From Firmicutes bacterium AM55-24TS (GTDB taxonomy: Bacteria; Bacillota; Clostridia; UBA1381), in NCBI GenBank assembly GCA_003460745.1, contig QTVU01000040.1, positions 1 through 24,739 of the forward strand: DNA of 24,739 nt, written 5' to 3'. The notes under the pieces were generated by a model. The model saw nothing but the letters and a program-made list of their open reading frames with translations, was not told the origin of the DNA and searched no databases. The translations under genes were made by a program, and so were the position numbers. Positions 1 to 8,128 of this stretch are shown in pieces. Position 1 is the stretch's first letter. Each line of letters starts with the position of its first letter.

Positions 1-17
1 GTAGTTTGTTTTTCCAT
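1..17 (-). CDS. start of an unidentified gene leaving the window (partial)
   Basis: An ATG at 17-15 opens a minus-strand reading frame (M-E-K-Q-T...) that runs off the left edge. It is preceded by an AGAGG ribosome binding site at about 27-32 and, further upstream, by a good promoter at 85-113. Only five codons are visible, so the product cannot be named. It lies beyond the endolysin terminator and has its own promoter, so it is transcribed separately from the late operon. It could be an accessory gene expressed from the prophage or the first gene beyond the phage. Confidence 0.4.
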
Positions 18-84
18 GTTTATATTTCCTCTTGTTTACTTTATTATATTTCTAAAATTTATAAATTAATGTAATTTATATTTG

Positions 85-113
85 ATTATATCACAATAAA
101 TTCTTATATACAA
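85..113 (-). promoter_or_regulatory. sigma-70/sigma-A type promoter facing the left edge
   Basis: On the minus strand, a TTGTAT -35 box (113-108) is followed by a 17-nt spacer and a perfect TATAAT -10 box (90-85). TGA directly in front of the -10 makes it an extended -10 element. It lies just after the endolysin terminator and about 70 nt before the ATG at position 17, so it should drive the gene that leaves the window. The match is seen directly; activity is inferred. Confidence 0.6.
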
Positions 114-124
114 TTAGTTTTAAC

Positions 125-153
125 AAAAAATAAGGGTGGCATTACACCACCCT
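125..153 (-). terminator. intrinsic terminator after the endolysin gene
   Basis: On the minus strand an AGGGTGG / CCACCCT stem (arms 153-147 and 139-133) with a 7-nt loop is followed by TTATTTTTTG. It begins 6 nt after the endolysin stop codon and marks the end of the late lysis genes. Confidence 0.8.
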
Positions 154-158
154 CAAAA

Positions 159-950
159 CTACTTATTATACATACCACATCTGTGCTCACGACAAATTGT
201 CCTTAAATCTTTGTAGGATAAACCTAAACGACCTTGCTCATCTCCAACTAATGCACCGTAATCCATAGCCGCTTGCACGGCTTTTCTTGCCCAATCGGGC
301 ATATTGTCGTCCACATAATCGTAAATCATTGTTGTTTGTACTACAGCGACCAACTGTCTGTTGACATCTTGTAAATCAGCGATTTTTGCCGCTTGTGCGT
401 TAATTAAATCTTTTAGTTCATTGTACTGTGACATAGTTAAATCCTCACTTCCTGTTAATCTTTTCTTAAAATTATCCCACAGCTCCGGCTGACGTACAAA
501 AGGTTCGGGACACTTCTTGTCCCACACATCATAGTGTCGTAATACGTTTTCTACCGGCACACCGTATTTATTCATCAAATACCGTGTTAATTTAATTGTC
601 TGTTCCACAATCCCGTCACGAATATAGTATTTACCGTCCGCACCGATACGACTACACATTTCAATCGAAATACTGTTCATATTCCTGCAATACGGGTGTT
701 TGTAAATTTTTGTACCACCGACCGCCCATGCCGCCCATTTATCGGGTACAGATTGATATATACCGTCATCACCGATAAAATAATGTGCAGACGCACCACG
801 ATTTGCACCGCTGAAATAATTGCAGTTGTTCAATGCCGTATCGCCGTTATTTGACGTAAAATGAATGACGATATATTTAATATCGACATTCCTGTATGTG
901 TAGCAATTAGACGTGTGGCACTGCGGACCCTGTTTGATTTGAATATCCAT
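159..950 (-). CDS. N-acetylmuramoyl-L-alanine amidase endolysin
   Basis: This is the lysis enzyme; it should cut the amide bond between muramic acid and the stem peptide. Residues about 23-150 form an Amidase_2 domain (T7-lysozyme/PGRP fold). The expected zinc ligands are visible as H30 (IVIHFTS), H139 (RHYDVW) and C147 (KKCPEPF). A predicted coiled-coil linker (about 171-205) leads to a single C-terminal repeat (about 208-263, DDNMPDWA) of the kind seen at the end of clostridial amidases and thought to bind wall. The same linker plus repeat recurs in the tail protein at 8129-8962. There is no signal peptide, consistent with release through the adjacent holin (2-nt gap). A GGAGG site precedes the ATG. 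It is the last gene of the unit. Confidence 0.93.
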   Translation of the reverse strand: MDIQIKQGPQCHTSNCYTYRNVDIKYIVIHFTSNNGDTALNNCNYFSGANRGASAHYFIGDDGIYQSVPDKWAAWAVGGTKIYKHPYCRNMNSISIEMCSRIGADGKYYIRDGIVEQTIKLTRYLMNKYGVPVENVLRHYDVWDKKCPEPFVRQPELWDNFKKRLTGSEDLTMSQYNELKDLINAQAAKIADLQDVNRQLVAVVQTTMIYDYVDDNMPDWARKAVQAAMDYGALVGDEQGRLGLSYKDLRTICREHRCGMYNK

Positions 951-952
951 AC

Positions 953-1360
953 TTATTCCTCCGTATCATCTTCGCCACGTAATTGCAACAATATATCTTT
1001 CAACTTTTGTGGCATTCGCGGGTAAATCACCGCCACATTTTCCAACACGCTTATACCCTCATTGGCTATGTAAAACATAATGACAATCTCACGAATTGCG
1101 ACGTTATCGCCTGTAATCTGTTGCAGAACATTTGATAACGCTACTATAATTAATATAGTAATCTTTTTGAGTAATCCTTTAAACCCAATCTCACTTGACA
1201 TTGTTTTTGTGTAAACCGCCTTGATAATACCCGTCAAATAATCCAACACCATTATCACTAACAACGCCCACAGAATACTATCCCATTGACCGAATATTGC
1301 GGCGAAAAATCCGCCCACAATTCCAATAACCGTACTTGTCCAATTAAAAATCTTATCCAT
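953..1360 (-). CDS. phage holin (phage_holin_4 / toxin-secretion family)
   Basis: A 135-residue inner-membrane protein with hydrophobic stretches at about 9-38 (including WALLVIMVLDYLTGIIKA) and about 65-85. The motif LDYLTGIIKA is typical of the holin family that includes skin-element YqxH. The C-terminus is charged and acidic (RGEDDTEE), as usual for holins. It would form membrane holes that let the amidase encoded immediately downstream reach the wall. A GGAGGG site lies 7 nt before the ATG and overlaps the end of the xkdX-like gene. Confidence 0.9.
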   Translation of the reverse strand: MDKIFNWTSTVIGIVGGFFAAIFGQWDSILWALLVIMVLDYLTGIIKAVYTKTMSSEIGFKGLLKKITILIIVALSNVLQQITGDNVAIREIVIMFYIANEGISVLENVAVIYPRMPQKLKDILLQLRGEDDTEE

Positions 1361-1363
1361 AAA

Positions 1364-1507
1364 TTAACCCTCCATCATTTGCATTAATTCTTTGTATTCA
1401 TCATCAGTAATACGTTCTGCAAGAAGAAACACGTCAAGTTTATCCTTCATCGAATTCTTATCATATCTACCGCTTGCAATTATTTTTTTACAATATCCAT
1501 ATGTCAT
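1364..1507 (-). CDS. xkdX: XkdX family protein
   Basis: This is a short 47-codon gene in the gap between the holin and the 128-residue protein. Its N-terminus reads MTYGYCKKIIASGRYD, which matches the XkdX family hallmark of a Tyr/Lys-rich start with an I-x-x-G-x-Y/W turn. The rest is a short charged helix ending KELMQMMEG. XkdX proteins always sit between the tail-fibre genes and the lysis cassette in PBSX-type phages; their function is unknown. A GAGGAGG site lies 7 nt before the ATG. Length and position fit the family well. Confidence 0.85.
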   Translation of the reverse strand: MTYGYCKKIIASGRYDKNSMKDKLDVFLLAERITDDEYKELMQMMEG

Positions 1508-1523
1508 TGATATTTCCTCCTCT

Positions 1524-1910
1524 TTATAATCCTAATTCCATCTTAGACATTCTGTAGTCCATATCAAGATTAAATTCATCCTGTGCTTGTGGCAAAGACG
1601 CTTCATATGCTTCTTTACTACCGTATGAAGCAATTTCATTAATTTCTTTGTTAAAATCTTGCGTTTTTACTTCAAGACCACTCATATAGGAATACTGTTC
1701 ATTATCAAGCTTTACCTTTGATATAAGTTCCAAAAGTTGGTGTTTTGGTATAATTTGAGTTTCTAACTCAATTAACCTATCATCATTTACATAATAGTCT
1801 TTATCTACAAACTCTTTTTTGTCAATATCTTTGTAGTGACGTATAACTAATTTATAGCTATTTAAACATATTTGATTATTTATTATCGAAAAATTATCAA
1901 TTATATCCAT
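1524..1910 (-). CDS. unidentified protein following the tail fibre
   Basis: I do not recognise this 128-residue protein. It is charged and mostly helical in appearance, with no membrane segment or signal peptide. It contains a run of Lys/Asp-Tyr pairs in the N-terminal half (HYKDIDKKEF, DKDYYVNDD) and a C-terminal segment rich in Glu, Gln and Asp. It starts 10 nt after the fibre stop, with a GGAGG site right behind that stop codon, so it is translated with the fibre. Position suggests a fibre chaperone or a small baseplate/fibre accessory; that is inference from context only. Its base composition is as AT-rich as the fibre gene. Confidence 0.7.
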   Translation of the reverse strand: MDIIDNFSIINNQICLNSYKLVIRHYKDIDKKEFVDKDYYVNDDRLIELETQIIPKHQLLELISKVKLDNEQYSYMSGLEVKTQDFNKEINEIASYGSKEAYEASLPQAQDEFNLDMDYRMSKMELGL

Positions 1911-1920
1911 TATGTCCTCC

Positions 1921-3858
1921 TTATCCCGTAATCATCGTTCCTGTATTAACACTCCCTGTCGGAAATGATGTATAGGATTGTGAATACTGCATTGCATTGC
2001 CTATAAACTGTACTTTATTTGAATTAAAATTCATTTCAGAACGTCCAATAAAAGTATTTCCTATCATTTGAGTTGGGCAAAGTATTTGAAGCTTGTAATT
2101 CTCGGACGAATTAACACCAGTAACCGTATTTATGAAAAAACAACCTTCAATTTTACCAAAAGTCAAATATGTACTTGCCGTATAATTGATAGTGCAATCT
2201 CTTAATGAACATAACTTTTGCTCTGTGTTTGTGGTGTAGTGACATAATGAATGATTTCTATTTTTCAGAGTAATATCACACTCATCAATAGTCACTTTCC
2301 CGTTTATAAAATTTGTTCTACCGTTACCTTGTCCTGTTAGTTTACTATTTCGTATATATCCTGTTACGTTAGTGTTATAAATAAAGTTTAAATCATCACC
2401 ACTTACACTTTGTGATGACGGACACTCATTCTGCAATGATATGGAGCTGTCATCTATCTCTATTTTGGTACAATCAATACCGCAATAGCATATATAACTT
2501 GAGCTACTTCTAATCCAAAAGTCAATACTACTTCCGTTTTTCATTTTAAACAAACCAGATGACTTAATAGGTGTACTTCCCAAACTCTGTGCCGTAGTAA
2601 CATCTAATCTTGAATACGCATTATCGAAATATATACTTGCCGCCTCGATACATAATTGTGGCCTTAGCTCCATTCCAATATTCTCAAAATATAATGAATG
2701 GTACATTTGTGAGTCAGAAGAACTGCTTCGTGAAGTTATGATACCTTTATTACTAAATTTTAATATAGGTCTATCAGTTGCTTGCTCACCAGACAGCTTA
2801 TCAGCGTGGTTGCCTCCGTACATATAAATGGGAGCGTCTATTGAATAGTTACCTTTTTTTAAAATTATCCTCGAATGATTTCTCGAAGCATTTATAGCCT
2901 CTTGTATTACCTCAACATCAGACTTTCCATCAATTCCGCACATAAAATCAACATCACTTATTGAAGGAGGTATTCTGTAACCGTCAACATTAATTGTACC
3001 TACTACTATATTGTTGTGGTCGATTTTTCTTTTTTCGAGGGTACTTACCCATTCTGTACCGTCATATATAAATTCAACAATTTCACCTGCTTCCCAAGTA
3101 TTTGGATATTGTTTGTCGGAGTTGCTACCACCATTATAACCCTTAAAAACGCCGTACCCCTTGTATCTGATACTTTTAGCACCTGTACTATTTACATTTA
3201 GAGTGGCTTTTGTTGTTGAGTCGTGTGCATATGTAAATTTGATAAACACACGCACACCTGTAACAAGTTTAAAATTTGTTATGGAAACTGTTTTTGCTAC
3301 TGTACTTCCACTTGTATTGCATACCGCGTAAGGTGGTTGTTGCCATACAGGAGCACCACTACCATTACTAATCAAATTATACCCTGCCGTTCCCACACTC
3401 GTTGGTGCATACCACGACTTGCTTGCCGTTGCCGAACCGTTATAGCTTGATGATAAACCATTCATTGTCAATGTAAGTGAATTGGGATTTTGCATTGATG
3501 TAGGCTTGTTGGATAGGTCTGTGTATGACCCCGTAAACGCCACTGTTTTTAGGTCAGTAAAAAACTTTTTTATTTTGCCGAACAATGTACTCAGCGTTTC
3601 ACCGGAAGTTATATTAACTCGTGTGCTTGCCTCTGTAAATGTCGGTTGTTGCAAATTCTTATCCGCCTCTGTTCTTGCGGTTTCTTCATTTGACAGTTTT
3701 GACTGAATTTCAGTAATGCACTTACTTACCAAACTCCAAAACCAATTAAAAACATTTGCCGACGGTTTATATCCGGCTTTAAATCCGTCGTTTTTTAGAC
3801 TGTCACTCGGTTCTGTACCGCTATTCTTCCACTCGGGCAATTTATTATTAAAATTCAT
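1921..3858 (-). CDS. tail fibre with predicted right-handed beta-helix tip
   Basis: A 645-residue receptor-binding fibre. Residues 1-60 (LPEWKNSGTEPSDSLKNDGF) match the conserved N-terminal start of Bacillota phage fibres that attaches to the baseplate. Residues about 60-125 look like a coiled-coil/neck segment. Residues about 125-275 are Gly/Ser/Thr/Asn-rich shaft, with TYAHDSTTKATLNVN typical of phage fibre modules. From about 300, DGKSDVEVIQEAINAS followed by IILKKGNYSI is the usual entry into a pectate-lyase-like right-handed beta-helix, which then continues with repeating short strands to the end. Such tips bind or cut surface polysaccharide; no catalytic residues can be assigned from sequence. 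It follows the xkdU-type gene by 12 nt. Confidence 0.85.
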   Translation of the reverse strand: MNFNNKLPEWKNSGTEPSDSLKNDGFKAGYKPSANVFNWFWSLVSKCITEIQSKLSNEETARTEADKNLQQPTFTEASTRVNITSGETLSTLFGKIKKFFTDLKTVAFTGSYTDLSNKPTSMQNPNSLTLTMNGLSSSYNGSATASKSWYAPTSVGTAGYNLISNGSGAPVWQQPPYAVCNTSGSTVAKTVSITNFKLVTGVRVFIKFTYAHDSTTKATLNVNSTGAKSIRYKGYGVFKGYNGGSNSDKQYPNTWEAGEIVEFIYDGTEWVSTLEKRKIDHNNIVVGTINVDGYRIPPSISDVDFMCGIDGKSDVEVIQEAINASRNHSRIILKKGNYSIDAPIYMYGGNHADKLSGEQATDRPILKFSNKGIITSRSSSSDSQMYHSLYFENIGMELRPQLCIEAASIYFDNAYSRLDVTTAQSLGSTPIKSSGLFKMKNGSSIDFWIRSSSSYICYCGIDCTKIEIDDSSISLQNECPSSQSVSGDDLNFIYNTNVTGYIRNSKLTGQGNGRTNFINGKVTIDECDITLKNRNHSLCHYTTNTEQKLCSLRDCTINYTASTYLTFGKIEGCFFINTVTGVNSSENYKLQILCPTQMIGNTFIGRSEMNFNSNKVQFIGNAMQYSQSYTSFPTGSVNTGTMITG

Positions 3859-3870
3859 ACAATTCCCTCC

Positions 3871-4410
3871 TTAAATATTTCCCAAATATCCGCCATGACC
3901 ATTGCCATCGGCAAATCCGACTCCGATATTATATTCATTTTCACTTTCAGCAAATTCAAATGTCCCTGTATATTCATACGAATATGTTACAGACAGATGA
4001 GCGGGTTTCAGATCCTCGATAATATTCTTAATCACACTTTCAGGCACATTCGGTTGATGAAAAATCACCGTAAAGCTATAATTCGGAATATCTTCGGAAA
4101 TATCCGCCAAAATGCTGTAACTCTCAATCACCGCTTTCAGATTTGCCCTTGTCGAAGTCTGTGTTCCGCGCAGTCTTGTTTTGATAAGACTTTTTCTCAC
4201 TTCAATGGTATCGGCAATTTCTGATATACCCAAACTTTTTTCATATTCTCTTACGGCATCTTCATCGGCACTGTCAATAAATCTGTTTTTCATAAACATT
4301 TCTATCAACTCATACAAACGTTCAAATTCCGCATTGACGGGTGTATTTAATGCTTTTATATACCGTGACTTTTTATAGTACGACGGTAAATTCTGTCCTA
4401 CATCAGCCAA
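3871..4410 (-). CDS. xkdU: baseplate protein, XkdU/YmfQ family (DUF2313)
   Basis: This baseplate component follows the gpJ-like wedge protein, as in PBSX and Mu-like phages, and is likely to connect the wedge to the fibre. The segment NLPSYYKKSRYIKAL, the helical middle (AVREYEKSLGI) and KTRLRGTQTSTRANL match the YmfQ-like family. The frame is open back to a TTG at 4434, but that start has no ribosome binding site. I prefer the TTG at 4410, 6 nt after GGGGGTG, giving a protein starting M-A-D-V-G-Q-N and overlapping the upstream stop by 8 nt. Length is about 179 residues, normal for the family. Confidence 0.85.
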   Translation of the reverse strand: MADVGQNLPSYYKKSRYIKALNTPVNAEFERLYELIEMFMKNRFIDSADEDAVREYEKSLGISEIADTIEVRKSLIKTRLRGTQTSTRANLKAVIESYSILADISEDIPNYSFTVIFHQPNVPESVIKNIIEDLKPAHLSVTYSYEYTGTFEFAESENEYNIGVGFADGNGHGGYLGNI

Positions 4411-5428
4411 CGGCAACACCCCCAAGAACAGCAATTTCAGTTTCGGATATTGCGATATTTTCTGTTTTTGAATTGATTTTCAAATTTGAATAATCATCAA
4501 CACCGTCTGTATTCAATATGGTTTGACCTATTTTTGCATATGACACATATCCGTTTGCAAAAGACACATCACGCAAATAACTTCTGATATTCGATTTAAT
4601 ACTTTCAATCGTGCTTTCGTCCACATCTGCCGAAAACGTAACATTTATACTTACTGCCGTTGCAGTGGTAACGGTCACATCTGCACCTATCGGGCATTGT
4701 TCATCTATATAACTCTGTACCTTATTTATAAGCTCACTTCCGGCAAGTTGTTTTTCACTGTCAACGATTATCACTTTAACCGTTCCTGCTCCGTTCCACA
4801 ACGGCAAGCATTTTGCGTCACCCACTCCGTCAACTGATTTTGCCCAAGAGATATACTGCCACTTATTTCCGCTTGTTATAGGATGCGAAACATATTCGGT
4901 AAAACGCTTTCGCAGTTCAACATCACTTTCTTTGTCACTGCCTCCTGTGGTTGAAATTTCATTTGTTACGGATATAAGTCCTTGAATCGTAACCGGAAAT
5001 CTGTTTATTTTCCCTTTTTCAACATTGCCTTTTACTCCGGCGCTGTCACACACAATTCGTACCGTTACACTTCCGTCGTTTGGTATAATCGCATTTTCGG
5101 TTATATTAAATATAACATTACCTGCCGCCACCTTTTCACCGACAGACACTTTTGCTCCGACGTTACCGCTTACAGTCACACAGCCTGTTGCATAGCTTGC
5201 CTCTTTGCGTTCCAATCCAAACTCACCTACACGCATATCAAGATACTTACCCGTAGCGGTTGACGCATAAAAATAGGAGTCAAGAGATGATATAATATCA
5301 TAAACATTCTCAAACTCCGTTGCCGTTGATTTTTCTATATCGTATGTATAAGTTCCCGATGACGTATCATATCTTGACGGTATCTGCAAAAGCATACGTT
5401 CAAGTATTGTATCAATAGTTTCAGCCAT
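4403..5428 (-). CDS. xkdT: baseplate wedge protein, gpJ-like (XkdT)
   Basis: A 341-residue baseplate J family protein that builds the wedge ring around the tail hub. The N-terminus (TIDTILERMLLQIPSRYDTS) is typical, as is the central DVELRKRFTEYVSHP followed by KWQYISWAKSVDGVGDAK, the most conserved stretch of the family. The C-terminal half carries short alternating strands and a final NTDGVDDYSNL motif. The ATG shares a base with the stop of the preceding gene, with GGGGGCG 5 nt upstream, so translation is coupled. Length is usual for the PBSX version. Confidence 0.93.
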   Translation of the reverse strand: MAETIDTILERMLLQIPSRYDTSSGTYTYDIEKSTATEFENVYDIISSLDSYFYASTATGKYLDMRVGEFGLERKEASYATGCVTVSGNVGAKVSVGEKVAAGNVIFNITENAIIPNDGSVTVRIVCDSAGVKGNVEKGKINRFPVTIQGLISVTNEISTTGGSDKESDVELRKRFTEYVSHPITSGNKWQYISWAKSVDGVGDAKCLPLWNGAGTVKVIIVDSEKQLAGSELINKVQSYIDEQCPIGADVTVTTATAVSINVTFSADVDESTIESIKSNIRSYLRDVSFANGYVSYAKIGQTILNTDGVDDYSNLKINSKTENIAISETEIAVLGGVAVG

Positions 5429-5814
5429 TATATCGCCCCCTTAACGTCATTTATATCGCCGTACACGCTGTTTACGGTAAAAGATACTGTAAGCAGTGAG
5501 CCGTCTACTTCCATATTAAAGTTATCAATACTCACTATATCTTCATTTGCGGTAAGCATTTCGGTTATCTCACGCTTGACTTCCGAACGGATGTAGTCAC
5601 GATTGTAATTCTTTCCGACAAAAGTATCTTCTATATTTATACCGTATCCTGTACCGTTATAAATTTTATATCTGCCCTTTTGCGTATTGAGTATTTTTTG
5701 CACCCAATTTTTTATACGTTCCCTGCCGACCGTCATTTTCGGACGACCGTTTATAATAATAAAATCGCCCTTTTGAAAATCAAATGCAGGTTCTGTTTTT
5801 GTGTAATCAGCCAT
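5428..5814 (-). CDS. xkdS: baseplate protein XkdS (DUF2634, gp25-like)
   Basis: A 128-residue protein of the XkdS family, related to the gp25/lysozyme-like baseplate wedge subunit that starts sheath assembly. The features seen are the N-terminal TEPAFDFQKGDFI, the ERIKNWVQKILNTQKGRY core (gp25-like W...I...T..G) and the C-terminal strand pair LLTVSFTVNSVYGDI. It overlaps the XkdR stop by 8 nt, and GGAGA precedes the ATG. Gene order R-S-T agrees with PBSX. Confidence 0.88.
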   Translation of the reverse strand: MADYTKTEPAFDFQKGDFIIINGRPKMTVGRERIKNWVQKILNTQKGRYKIYNGTGYGINIEDTFVGKNYNRDYIRSEVKREITEMLTANEDIVSIDNFNMEVDGSLLTVSFTVNSVYGDINDVKGAI

Positions 5815-6082
5815 TCTCCGTCACCCCCAACACCAAATATCTGTTATTGCCTCTGTACGGAATCATTGCAACTTCTCTGCCTTTATAAACATATCGTCCG
5901 TCAATATCCTGTTTGTATAAATCAATAAGACTTTTTATATGGTCCTTAGTCAGAATTATTTTAGAGGTGAATTGTATTTTAAGGTTCGGTAGCTCAATTA
6001 TTTTACCGAATACGACAAAATCACTCGTTGCGTTTTCACGGTCCTTAAACATCTTTGCAAGTGTTTCGACTCCGTTTTTCAT
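5807..6082 (-). CDS. xkdR: baseplate protein XkdR (DUF2577)
   Basis: This 91-residue protein is of the DUF2577 family, which always lies between XkdQ and XkdS in PBSX-type phages and is thought to be a small baseplate hub or plug subunit. Family-like features are VVFGKIIELPNLKIQFTSK near residue 25 and the C-terminal GREVAMIPYRGNNRYLVL, predicted beta strands with a basic turn. Its ATG overlaps the stop of the preceding gene by 4 nt, with GGAGAG 6 nt upstream. No enzymatic motif is seen. Confidence 0.85.
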   Translation of the reverse strand: MKNGVETLAKMFKDRENATSDFVVFGKIIELPNLKIQFTSKIILTKDHIKSLIDLYKQDIDGRYVYKGREVAMIPYRGNNRYLVLGVTENG

Positions 6083-8004
6083 ACTAATCTCTCCATATCA
6101 ATTTTATTGTAGTGAACACCGTTTTTTATACTGTGCTGACTGCTTGTAATCACATATTTAACACCGTCTTTTTCTATCGTACTTCCGGCCCGTGTATAGC
6201 TTGTCAGCTCCTCGATTATTTCACCGGAATACGTTTCATCTTCCTTATTCAGCTCGCCAAGATTTTTCTTTGCCAAGTCCGATGCATTATTTCCGTCATT
6301 CATTTTTACCACTTCTTGTAGAAAGCCGTATTTTGATATACTCTCCTCGGCTTTCAGAGTAGTCATAACGTCCGTATCTGTTATCACCTTAACACTGTTC
6401 TTCATATTCTCAATACTGCCTTTATGCTCAATATTACCCATATACTGTACTGAGTTTTTGAGTTCGGTATTCGGCGATATTCTAAACTTCGGCTCGACCA
6501 CCTTATCACTGCACAAATATATACGCATACCGTCGGGTACAAAGTCAAAGTTATACCCGTTTCCGCACTTATCAAGAATATCCTTGATAACGTCCGATAC
6601 GGGCTTGTCGATATATATTTGCGTTATAAGCGTACTCAATTCGGGAATAAGCACAATCGGAATGTATAAATCGTTGCATATTTTCTTTATGCAGTCATCG
6701 GCTCGCATAGATGTAAACTGATATGTGTCGGTAGTTTTGTTCAGATACCACCCTACATCAACGGCAGTATATTTGTTTTCATACATTGCTCCGTCGTCAA
6801 CCTCGATTATTACACCTCTGAAATCTTCTTTATCTCCTCCGCTGTACCTCATAATATCACCCATTTTTGGTATGTATATATTCATATACTTCATTTCTTT
6901 AGGTTTCGGAGTGCTGAAAGACATCGTTGTCGCAAGTGTATTTTTTGTATTTGTCCACGATATATCTCCTATATGCTTTGATACGTCTGTATCATTTACC
7001 ACTACTTTCAAAGCACCGTCTAACAGCATAGGTGCTTGTTTGAAAATCGAATTGTGGATAGGTATTTTTTCGTTGGTATCCGCAAAATGATATTCTTTTT
7101 CACCGGATGTACTTCCTGTACTTCCGTATGTCGGCTCTGTATCGCTTGTCCAAATTCTCACAACACGGGCAGAGCGGTTAATCCCTTCAGCCTCTAATGC
7201 AGATGTGAATTTTTCATTGCCTGTCACAACATTTCCGTCAATGATAAACTCCGTCATATTTGCGTCACTGCCTGTGTGATACATATGTCGGCTGTCGGTT
7301 TCGCTATCTTTCTTTTCGTCACCTTTGACTGCGTATATCACTTTACCGTCGTCAAATTCAATCTTAACAAACGTGCCGTCCGGTCCGTAATACGAACCGA
7401 GTGCCATACAAATAAAATCTTTGTACTTTCGCAATCCGCCGTTTGACGTACTGCTGTCACTGCCCCACAAGTATTTATATCCGCTTGCTTGACTGTTCGT
7501 ATATGTTTGGTATGCCATATATGATTTAGTTGCGAGCGACTTTCCGATGTTCGGTATTTCTCTCTCAACCCAGTTTGCAATATAACCGCCTCCGTCTTTG
7601 GTATATCTGAGTACACAATCCCACGGATAATTTCTGTAAGGCACGTTGGTAACAATACCGAATGATGTTCCTCTTGCCTCAACGGTTGTTCCGCCGTCCG
7701 CCTGTACCAAAGCGGTATGGTCTGCTTTATTTAAAAGTACATCACCTTTTAACATACCTGCTCCGTTTGACAGATTACAGGACGACGTTACGTCTTTAAA
7801 TCCACACGAAATAAAAACGTTATACATATCCCCCGTATATGTAGCACCATTATCTTTAACAGGCACTCCTACATTTTGATATGCCGTTATAACAAAAGAA
7901 GAACAATCATAATGCGGTCCCCATCTCACGTCTTGACTGTACCAATGACTGTCGTCATTTGCAATATCTGTCGCCCATTGAACTGCATTATCAATTACAC
8001 CCAT
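6079..8004 (-). CDS. xkdQ: tail hub protein XkdQ fused to an N-terminal cell-wall hydrolase
   Basis: A 641-residue fusion. Residues about 1-135 resemble the NlpC/P60-like phage amidase (Amidase_5) group, with the nucleophile in YDCSSF (C34) and the histidine in KADHTALV (H96), plus GDVL between them. Residues about 140-295 form a second module (ICMALGSYYGPDG, KVIYAVKGDEKK) that may be a small beta-barrel of the 3D/RlpA kind; this is tentative. Residues about 305-641 are the XkdQ/gpD-like hub (DVSKHIGDISWTNT, YTAVDVGWYLNKT). The hub plugs the tail tip, so the hydrolase would sit where the tail meets peptidoglycan. AAGGAGG lies 5 nt before the ATG at 8004 and decides that start over one at 8028, which falls inside the upstream terminator. 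Confidence 0.9.
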   Translation of the reverse strand: MGVIDNAVQWATDIANDDSHWYSQDVRWGPHYDCSSFVITAYQNVGVPVKDNGATYTGDMYNVFISCGFKDVTSSCNLSNGAGMLKGDVLLNKADHTALVQADGGTTVEARGTSFGIVTNVPYRNYPWDCVLRYTKDGGGYIANWVEREIPNIGKSLATKSYMAYQTYTNSQASGYKYLWGSDSSTSNGGLRKYKDFICMALGSYYGPDGTFVKIEFDDGKVIYAVKGDEKKDSETDSRHMYHTGSDANMTEFIIDGNVVTGNEKFTSALEAEGINRSARVVRIWTSDTEPTYGSTGSTSGEKEYHFADTNEKIPIHNSIFKQAPMLLDGALKVVVNDTDVSKHIGDISWTNTKNTLATTMSFSTPKPKEMKYMNIYIPKMGDIMRYSGGDKEDFRGVIIEVDDGAMYENKYTAVDVGWYLNKTTDTYQFTSMRADDCIKKICNDLYIPIVLIPELSTLITQIYIDKPVSDVIKDILDKCGNGYNFDFVPDGMRIYLCSDKVVEPKFRISPNTELKNSVQYMGNIEHKGSIENMKNSVKVITDTDVMTTLKAEESISKYGFLQEVVKMNDGNNASDLAKKNLGELNKEDETYSGEIIEELTSYTRAGSTIEKDGVKYVITSSQHSIKNGVHYNKIDMERLV

Positions 8005-8026
8005 ATAAACCTCCTTTTCGGCATAC

Positions 8027-8056
8027 AAAAAAGTACATCGAAATTCGATGTACTTT
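8027..8056 (-). terminator. perfect palindrome and intrinsic terminator in front of xkdQ
   Basis: Positions 8030-8056 are a perfect inverted repeat with 13-nt arms (AAAGTACATCGAA and its complement) around one base. Transcribed on the minus strand it gives an 11-bp stem with a 5-nt loop followed directly by TTTTTTG, a canonical terminator. It lies inside the tail operon, 23 nt before the xkdQ start codon, and so would cut off xkdQ and everything downstream unless read through. It could also serve as a protein-binding palindrome. Confidence 0.75.
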
Positions 8057-8095
8057 CTAAGCCTTATTTGAAATTTTTAATTTGTCTTTTGTTTT

Positions 8096-8123
8096 ATTAT
8101 ATTACAAAAGGAAAATATTGCAA
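8096..8123 (-). promoter_or_regulatory. internal promoter upstream of xkdQ
   Basis: On the minus strand TTGCAA (8123-8118), a 16-nt spacer and a perfect TATAAT (8101-8096) fall in the 120-nt gap between the xkdP-like and xkdQ genes. A start about 7 nt downstream would give a leader of about 35 nt before the terminator hairpin at 8056. The boxes are seen directly; use in vivo is inferred. With the terminator, it makes a promoter-attenuator pair within the tail genes. Confidence 0.5.
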
Positions 8124-8128
8124 CATTT

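Noticed and set aside
1921..3858. Variable-repeat or retroelement-driven diversification of the fibre gene
   Set aside because: No reverse transcriptase, template repeat or duplicated fibre end is present in the window.
7338..7682. 114-codon minus-strand frame inside the xkdQ fusion gene
   Set aside because: Alternate frame of a well-supported domain, with no start signal and basic random composition.
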